NCBI GenBank assembly: GCA_027422505.1
Contig: JAPQWV010001373.1
Coordinates: 1-64,000 of the forward strand
Source: Craterostigma plantagineum
Taxonomy: Eukaryota; Streptophyta; Magnoliopsida; Lamiales; Linderniaceae
Direction of reading: 5' to 3'
DNA: 64,000 nucleotides
The translations under genes and the position numbers were made by a program. The notes beneath the pieces were generated by a model, which searched no databases, was not told the origin of the DNA, and saw nothing but the letters and a program-made list of their open reading frames with translations. Positions 55,513 to 64,000 of this stretch are shown here, piece after piece; position 1 is the first letter of the stretch, and every line of letters starts with the position of its first letter.

Positions 55513-57480
55513 ATTAGGACATTAAATGTAAAAATGTAGTATTTATTTATGGCCCTGTTGGATTTCAGAATTCGATTTGAAATCGGAGTTTCCCTCAAAT
55601 CTTCCGTTTGACAATTGAGAGGATTTTTATTTCGATTTCGTCCAAATTCGAGACTAAATCTATATGGTTTTTGATTTGTCGGATTTGAAATTCCATGTAA
55701 ATAATAACAATAGTAATATAATAAATATAAAATAAATAATAATAGAATAAAAATTATAATAGTAATAATTATGCGATGAACGATGAGTCGAGCTAATTCG
55801 CGAGCTCGCCAAGATCTTGCCGAGCTCGAGCTCACTCGTGGAAAGCTCGCAGCCGACTTTTCGAGCTTGTTTTGTTTTACTATTATTATTTTCATTATTT
55901 TTCTACTTTCAATTTTAAGAAAAATTAAAAGCCGTAGTTCAACGAGCTCGAGCTCCAACTTCATAAATTCGAATTTCGAACGTTTGCCAAACAATGAATT
56001 TTGATTTGAAATTATTATGAAATGCATAATTTTAAGGGGTCTTTACACATAATCCAACTTGTAATTCAGTACTCTGTCAGTATTTTGTTATATGCATGTG
56101 CCTAATAGAGTAGATTTTTTGCGCATAGATACCCGATCCGCCACAGGTATGCCATATAACACATTTAGATACCCTAATAGCAACGTATTTTGGTACGTAA
56201 TACGTTTAAAAATGATACGTCATATACAACATTAAGGTACCATATAGGGTACCGGATAAACGCCTGACGTGGTACGCAATACACACATAAAAAGGTATGA
56301 TAAGACTGAGAAAATTGGTACAAACAGTAAAATGACTACCTATCTGTAAAATTTCTGACGTAGGTACTGATGTGTAAATTTTTTTATTCAATTGAGCATA
56401 TTTCTACAAATGTCACTTATTTTAAATAATTCAATTCCGCAACAAAAGCGAATCCAAACGAGATATAAAATCAAATTTGGCATTACATTAAAATCTAATG
56501 AATGATTTTTTCAGTATTTTGTTTAAAAAAAAAGCCTAAATTCATCGTGGCGGCTTATAGCTTGTTCGCAACATCTATGGAATGCTTTTTCGCCGCTTGT
56601 GCTTGCGATGAAACTCCACGGGAAATTTCGTAAAAAATCTCTAACGAGGTCGAAATTTCGGTACTTTTTTTTACTTGCAGTAGTTGACTTATTCAATGGA
56701 CATTTCAATAGAAATATGGCTTACCTGAGTACTTGACTAGCCTGTTTGACTGATCTTGCAGTTCTCGAATCATCTCTTAGGGGGGCTTTCACACAGGGAG
56801 TTCGGACGTTGCAAACATTCAACCCGAAAAGTAATGTCCAAGCGTGAACCCCCATCAGCCATATAGCGTTAGCGCATACACGTTTTCTTGCTGATGATGA
56901 TCTGGTGCTGTAGCCTACTAAACGACATCTACGCAGTAGGATCAGAGTAAGCGAGCTCACTCGACTATAATATAAAGTTGAGACACAAGACTCAGACTCG
57001 GTTATATTTGCAAATTCTAATTTTGCCACGCCAATATTACACATACCCTATACTATACACATTATTAAATTTAAAATTAAGATTGAGAGATGGATACAGC
57101 CTGTGTTGGGACGGCAACCCATGTTAATTCACATGTTCAACACAAAGCCGTCTGCCTCTTCTTTTTCCTAATATAATTCTGTCTTATATACACAAGTCCA
57201 ATTTATGATCCACCATTATAAATTATTTCTTTTCTTGGTACAACGATTTGCTCATGCATTTATCCTCATTCATCATAAGGTGGTTGTATTCTTTATTAGA
57301 TATAAATAAATGATCAAATCAATACTTCTCCCCTCTTGGTCATTAGTGTCTCTTTCATTTCATGGATTGTAATCCAAATAATTGGAACAGAGTGAAATAA
57401 GTCGTAACTGAAAGGACCAAATTGCAAAGAATCCGTCGGATAAAAAATATTGTAGAAGAAAAGACAAAGACAAACAAACG
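55513..57480. other. Intergenic DNA with degraded repeats
   Basis: No gene supported. A stretch at 55780-55960 has GAGCTCGAGCT-type words like the middle hAT MITE and may be a relic. At 56160-56280 there are repeated GGTACC/GTACGT words. The rest is unique AT-rich sequence. Confidence 0.5.
57300..57308 (+). promoter_or_regulatory. Possible TATA box of the kinesin gene
   Basis: TATAAATAA on the plus strand about 320 bp ahead of the ATG at 57624. It is plausible if the 5' UTR is about 290 bp, but unproven. Confidence 0.3.
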
Positions 57481-57623
57481 CGGGAACACTTTGTCATCGT
57501 GCCGGCCTCAACGTTAGAGCATTCACGACACATCGTTTTCAGATCAAAGCTATTCACAAAATTCATTTCTGTTAGCTGCCGTTTGTTGAGGTCTGAAAGA
57601 TTTGCTGAAGGAAGACAAGGTCA

Positions 57624-60600
57624 ATGTCGTCTTTTGGAAGAACATCGAGGTTGCCCCCGTCTTCATCGTCTTCATCAGCATCATCTGCTGCTTCCTTGAG
57701 TAGCAGCACGAATGGCGGGATAACTGTTGTGAGCCATAGTTCTCATGTAAGAAACAATGGTAGTATTTCGAATCACGGTGCTAGCGCTCGATCTAAATCC
57801 CAACAGAGAACTCGGTCGGTCACACCCAATTCAAGAGCTCGTTCTCTGCCAGATAATCATGACCCTGGTAGATTCATCTGCGTGTGTGTGTGTGGTTTTA
57901 TGAGAGTTCTTCTATTATGTGTTGTGCTTAAATAAGTTCGGGTTTCTCTTCTATGTGCATGCATTTGGGTTACTTCTTTATATCAATGCAGCACTGTGGT
58001 TCTGCTTACTATGTGTTTGTTTAAATTGGAAGGACAAAATTCAATTTAGGTGTAGTAGCTAGATCGGATTTTGGTCTTCCACCGTGTTGAATGTTGATTG
58101 ATGAATAGATGAATGTGTATGGAATACCTGGGACGAAATCATATGATGAATAGAAACATATACTGTTATCAGATACGTGGCTCCAATCGATTGTCAATTA
58201 GATACTGTAATTGAGCTTTGATTGAGATGGAAAATGGTACTTTAGTGTTTACCCATCAAAATTCCTCTCCTGAAACTGTACATTTTTAGGAGTTTACCTT
58301 GAATTTCTGGAAGTTATTATTAGAAATTGAGGGGTTCTTCCAAAGCAATTGGTGATAGGAGAGATAACCTCTTGATTTATTAAGTGGTTTGATGAGCTTG
58401 ATTTATTCGACGTGGGACAAATCCCATTTGTAATAATTATGACTAGAGACAAGGCAAATTATCTTTGATTTTGTAGTAATCAGGCAACTCATCTAATTTA
58501 CATTGGAGCAAGAATCTCCTTATTGTATTGCATCCTTAGTCTGCTCGCAAGAATGAACTTTTCATTTGTTTGAATCTGATACACTTGTTAATTATGTGCA
58601 CAGAATCTGAAAGAGTGAGAGTTGCTGTGAGACTCCGACCCAGAAATTCTGAAGAAATCTCTGATCCCGATTATGTTGAATGTGTGGAACTCCAGCCTGA
58701 GGTATGTTTGTTCACGTATGCTATGTGAAAAAAGAAGTCTTTGTTGGTTCTAGGACTTAACACAAATAAATTTTCCGTTGCATACTACTTGTCGAGGATA
58801 TTACGTGTCCTTGTTTCATTAGCTGCTAATCTTTTGGACATCCTGTCATGTGTGTAGCTGAATAGGCTGAAGTTGCGAAAGAACAATTGGAGTTCTGAGG
58901 CTTACAGGTTTGATGAAGTATTTACTGAAAGTGCTTCTCAGAAGCGTGTCTATGAGGCAGTAGCAAAACCTGTTGTTGAGGTAAGTCACTTAATTATTTA
59001 GTCAACTAATTGAAATGCACAAGAATTCTTAGCATTTACGACTAAAATGGGCACTTACCAATCAATATACAGGCACCTATCATAATATGTTTCGCATAAC
59101 GGCAATCTTCTTATTAGTGGGTGTACCAATGTTGAGTTTCTTCTAGTGTTTGGGATTAAATAAGAGCAGGTTTTGATGATATCTTAATCGCGTGAATTTA
59201 TTAAGTTCCTACGTTTCAGAGTGTGCTGGATGGGTATAATGGCACTATTATGGCTTATGGTCAAACAGGCACTGGTAAGACGTATACTCTTGGGACACTG
59301 GGTAAAGATGATACCTCTGAGCGTGGAATCATGGTTAGATCCATGGAAGACATATTAGCTGGTACATCTGCGTCTGACAAAGTTGAAATCTCTTATTTGC
59401 AGGTAGAGAGAAAGATAGATATTCTACATATTGCCTTATATCTTGTTTATTTGTTTGTCTGACGTAGAAGTACATGCATCCCTTCACTCACGAAGAAGAT
59501 GCAATGTATTGAAAATAAATGGTATTTCCCTCATGTACATATGGCGTCAGATTACACAATCAGTTTTTGTGCATTTTCAACAGTTGTACATGGAATCTGT
59601 TCAAGATTTGCTTGCTCCAGAAAAGATAAACATACCAATAGTGGAGGATGCCAAGACTGGAGAAGTATCAGTGCCTGGTGCTGAAGTTGTTAAGATACTA
59701 GACATCGATCATTTCTTACAGTTATTGCAACTTGGAGAAGCTAATCGTCATGCAGCCAATACGAAGCTCAATTCAGAATCTTCACGTAGTCATGCTATCC
59801 TCATGGTAAATGCAGTGAAATATTCCAACTCATTTTTATATCACCCGACCTTATATAGTAGCTGAAATTTGCAAGTCTGAGCTATGTTTGTTTTACTATT
59901 GTTGTATACTTAAGGTATATGTTCGCCGAACTGCACATGAGAAGAGATACGATGGGGTGAATATAGAGAAAGATGGTTCCAAAGATAGATGTGACCAACA
60001 GGTACCAGTGATCTGGAAAAGCAAATTACTGATCGTGGATCTAGCTGGATCAGAGCGAGTGGCTAAATCTGGTTCGTCCATTCAATATATGTCCCTTTTG
60101 TTTCATCATCATGATCTATGTCGATTTTCATCTTCTTGTCTTTTTTGTTGCATGTCTCTATGAGTATGCTTGACAAGCTCAATATGTTAGCAAGTTATCA
60201 TTTGTTGGGAAATCCTTGATGTAGGGAGTGAGGGACACTTGTTTGAGGAGGCCAAGTTCATCAATCTTTCTCTCACGTCCCTAGGGAAGTGCATAAATGC
60301 TCTGGCTGAGAACAGTCCCTATATACCAACTAGAGATTCTAAATTGACGAGATTGCTTCGTGATTCATTTGGAGGTCATGATTCTTCCAAAAATATAAGC
60401 TTTATGTTATGACAATTTATATTTCAAGATGAAGGTGCTTTGTCCCGCAAATAGTCAGTGACTAAAATGTCCACTATTTTTATGATGTGTTACCATTAAT
60501 GGTTAATACGCACATATCCATTTTATCTTTTATTGGAACTAAAGAAATCCATATTACAGGTTCTGCACGAACTTCATTGATAATAACTATCGGGCCATCT

Positions 60601-63600
60601 TACCGCCATCATGCAGAAACTGCCAGCACTATTATGTTTGGACAAAGGGTGAGGTTTTCTTGGTGCTTGTATTCCTATTTATCATCAGATATGCATAATA
60701 GACCATCAAATCAAATGATGCTCCGGGATTTGAGCAATTTTTGCAGATTCGGTAATGTATCCTGATCGATCATTATACTGAGAGTTTGTTTTGTTAAATT
60801 CTTCCAGCTAGATTATATGCCTCTAATGATCTGCTTTAGGTTCCAACTTATAGTCCCTGTTTCCTAATCATATGGTAGTTTTACATGAATAAGTTAGTGC
60901 TAAAAGTTTTCGACGTACTTGATATAGTTCAACTTTGCGGAAACACCACACTTGTTTATCTACATTTTGTCAGGCAACGAAAGTTATCAACACACTGAAG
61001 CTGAAAGAAGAATTTGATTACGAAAGCTTGTGTAGAAAGCTGCAAACTCAGATAGATCATCTCTCCGCAGAGATTGATAGACAGCAGAAGCTGAGGGATG
61101 TTGACAAAAGAGAAACTGAAAAGGAACTTGAGGAATTGCAAAATTCTTTCAGTGAAGCAGAAAACAGTTTTGTTGCTAGGTCTAAGGTAAATTTTAGGGC
61201 CGAGTGTACTGCTTCATTATTTTGCTTTCTATTTCTGTTTTATTAGATTATACATATTTGTCACTTAATTTTGTACTTCATGAGTAAAATTCATATTCCG
61301 TATATTTGCTGCAGTTGCTAGAGGAGGAGAGGGCTTCACTAACATTGGAGATACAGGCTTTGCTAGAGGAGTTAGACAATCAGAAACAACACCACACCTT
61401 GCTACTAAAAGAGATAGGGCAGCTAGAAGAGAGGGTGAAAAATAACAATGTACTTCAAAAAGAAATGAAATTATATATGTATATAGTTATATCCTTTAGT
61501 GCAGTCAAATACCTTTCATTTTATGCAATTTCTCTTCAAACAGTAAGAAATTCTTTGGTTTTTCATTTTCAATTACAGCTTCTAGAGGATGAGAAATCCT
61601 GTCTTTCTTTGGAGTTGAAGGGTGTAAAGGAGGATCTCATAATACAGACGGATGAGAACAAGACAATGCAAAATGAGGTTGCACATCTCAAGCAGATAAA
61701 GGTATGGAAGAATCATCAATTAATATGCATCAATAACCATGCCTACTTATGATGAGGTAGAAAATTATCATTTTTTTTGTTTTAATTTTGATCTTCACAT
61801 TTCACGAGTTTTCATTATGAGATGGTATTGCAATTACGTTTTTGTGGTAGTAGCAACATCAGCTGGAGGATGCAACATATCAGAAGATACTTGCCGATAC
61901 AACCAGGATGTACGAAGAGAAAATATCTGATTTGATGAAGCAATTAGAAGAGGCGAATCTTAGATACTGCGGTGCAGAAGAAGACAAGGATAGGTTGCAG
62001 AAACAAGTAAATGATATTCAAATGTTAATGCAGGTGTGCTATTACATGCTCAGCACAAAGTATTATTCGAACACCTAGTTTCCAGCTCTGCATTATTTAA
62101 TTTTTGTTCTTTTGTTTTCAATACCTTTTTTCTTCCTTTTCTTGTTTTGCAATTGAAGTTACATTGTGTCACACTATTTGCATTCAATTGAACCCAATTA
62201 ATGTCGTCACTACCATTTACAGCTTTTCTACAACAGTGTGTTATACTCTGGGTTAATAACATACATATACTGTAAGAAAAAGTCTGATAGCAGTATCTAA
62301 CCCTGGCAGCAAAACCAAGTGGCGAATGCTGGATATCACGAAGCACTTGCAAAAACTACAAAGATGTATGAAGAGAAAATAAAGGAATTGAGCCAGCAGC
62401 TTAAAGATGAGAAAGACCATGCTAGAGCACTTGAAGAAGAGGTTGAGTCAACACAAGAACGGCTAAGACAGTTTCGAAGTTCATACGAGGTGAGTAGTGA
62501 TACTTGTATATCTCTCTGAAACAAATGATGACCTTGTTACCAGATATCCCTTACTAACTTTAATTTTCTTTTCATCAAATGGGCAATTTTAGGTGTTATC
62601 CATAAAAAGAATGTCGTTGTGTGATATGACAGACAAGAGTTTCTCCAATGTTTATTTTTCGTATTACTATTTCAGATTAAAGCTGAGAACGAGATTGAAG
62701 AGCTTCAGATGAGTCTGGAAGAAATGCATCAGATGCATGAAACTGTTGCCAATGAACTTCGGCTGCTGAGCGTAGAATACAAAAACTTAGAACTCGAAAA
62801 GGTATATGTGATGCCAATGCATGCAAACTATTGCGATTTAGTCAAATTATATTGGCTCTTACATTTCTTTTACTTGTTCACCTTGCATTCTTCCTCATTT
62901 GCGTATGACACAGGAAAAATTGATTCATGTCACAATCATCATTCAAACTTGTTCTGAGCTAATCCTAATACTTTATCCATTCAATAACACTTGCTTCAAC
63001 TATTCATTAGGAAACACTTGAACACGATTTTCATGATTTGAGACAAAAACTTCAAGCTGAGGAGAGGAGAAGAAAGGAAGCTGAAAATGAACTACATAAC
63101 ATCATGAAAATCGTTCCTGAAGCTGAAACTGAAGATGGCTTTGAGGTCAAAATCTCGCCCTTGAAAAAGTTACTACTAATATTAACTATTTATTTAGAAT
63201 TTTTAACTAGCATACATAATCCGTTCTACAGGAAAAGAAATTGTACACACATGGAACTCTTAGTAGGGTGGCCTCAGCTTTGAAAAATATGCAAAGTGCG
63301 CAAAGGTCAGGCATGTCGCGTGAAACTATCCTGAGCCAAAGGAGTATGATCACCAAACTATGTGAAGAAGGCAAATCTTTTGTTTTCCTCTCGTTTAATA
63401 CTTAAAACATTTTATATTTCTCTCTCTTTGTAGCTCATTTTTTTTTTTCGTGCTACAGTTGGAATGGCAAAGATCATATCATTGTTGCAATCTGGAGATT
63501 TAGATGTCCAAATCCAAGCTGTAAAAATTGTGGCTAACCTTGCTGCTGAAGGTGTGTAAGACTGCTACTTGATGTTTCAGTAGAGTGATCAAGTTTTTTT

Positions 63601-64000
63601 GTCTGTCTTTTAGTTCATGGACTGAATCTTTCACAGTTTAATTTCCATGTCGACAAATGAATTGCCAATTATCTTGCCTTCCTCATAAAGATTCCCTGTG
63701 TATGGTACATTAAGCACGAGGCTGTCGCTTTTTTTTTTTTAACTGTGAATTTGCGTAATATATTTTCTATTTCCAGACGCCAATCAGGAGAAGATCGTAG
63801 AAGAAGGCGGCCTCGATGCACTTCTAACGTTGATCGGTTCATCACAGAATGCAACAACTCTCAGGGTCGCTTCTGGCGCCATCGCTAACCTAGCAATGAG
63901 TGGTAAACTTCAATTCTTTATCGTCTTTATCTTGGACATTCATTCATCAAGAATCTTTTGGAAATTCAAAGATTAACATGTGAAAACTTGTTTTAATTAC
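57624..64000 (+). CDS. Armadillo-repeat kinesin, ARK family (3' end beyond window)
   Basis: Microtubule motor with N-terminal motor, coiled-coil stalk and C-terminal ARM repeats. Exons: 57624-57867, 58604-58701, 58858-58980, 59220-59402, 59584-59805, 59915-60071, 60225-60374, 60560-60648, 60974-61186, 61315-61449, 61579-61701, 61854-62033, 62310-62489, 62676-62801, 63011-63145, 63232-63370, 63459-63551, 63777-63902. All phases agree. Motor: [11 protein letters not shown] start, P-loop GQTGTGKTY, switch [10 protein letters not shown], switch [20 protein letters not shown]. The coiled coil runs from exon 9 to 15. ARM repeats start in exon 17 ([30 protein letters not shown]). Exon 16 ends at a GC donor rather than GT. 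Arabidopsis ARK proteins act in root-hair and cell growth by controlling microtubule dynamics; which paralogue this is cannot be told. Confidence 0.92.

Noticed and set aside
56721..57044. 107-codon minus-strand frame upstream of the kinesin
   Set aside because: No recognisable motif, unusual composition and no promoter or splice context; likely chance.

Overview
This window is nuclear DNA of a flowering plant, almost certainly a eudicot. Its genes have introns, its transposable elements are plant-specific (Athila, Copia, MULE with a Ulp1 passenger, Helitron, hAT MITEs), and its host genes are plant families. No bacterial or organellar features are visible. A Lamiales-type genome is only a guess.

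Three host genes can be supported. (1) Positions 1-3827, minus strand: a UBP23-like ubiquitin-specific protease with eight exons visible; its C-terminus runs off the left edge. (2) Positions 47165-48455, minus: an intronless receptor-like cytoplasmic pseudokinase of the LYK3/At3g57120-like type, carrying two apparent frameshifts. (3) Positions 57624 to the right edge, plus: an armadillo-repeat kinesin (ARK family) with 18 exons visible, truncated at the edge inside its ARM repeats.

Nearly everything else is nested mobile DNA, and most element ends can be fixed to the base by target-site duplications (TSDs). A non-autonomous Helitron lies at 4218-6811. A Ty1/copia element (7394-45642, minus, TSD GCATG) forms the outer shell of a 38-kb nest. 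It was split by an Athila-type Ty3/gypsy element (10218-31929, plus, TSD CCCAT), which was itself split by a MULE (18684-26969, TSD ATCTTTCAC) carrying both a transposase and a Ulp1/DUF1985 gene. The copia was also split by a gag-only Ty3/gypsy element with about 3-kb LTRs and a partial tandem second unit (33254-41884, minus). To the right lie two hAT elements (46086-46780 and 48561-49626). Then comes a triple nest: hAT-like MITE 49900-54257, containing hAT-like MITE 49912-53843, containing a gag-protease-only LTR element 49996-53479. A poly(A) retroposon (54356-55492) with a 20-bp TSD is interrupted by a small MITE.

The least expected signals are five. The Athila element has a short antisense gene encoding a one-pass membrane peptide, with its own TATA box and AATAAA. 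Each Athila LTR has three GCGAAAGC hairpins. The MULE has 46 TCGAGT/ACTCGA words in five arrays. The copia has a 12-bp-spaced CAACAT motif at about ten places, LTRs included. Two unrelated LTR elements lack reverse transcriptase. Many reading frames are broken by single-base indels, often in homopolymers, so some breaks may be assembly errors rather than decay.
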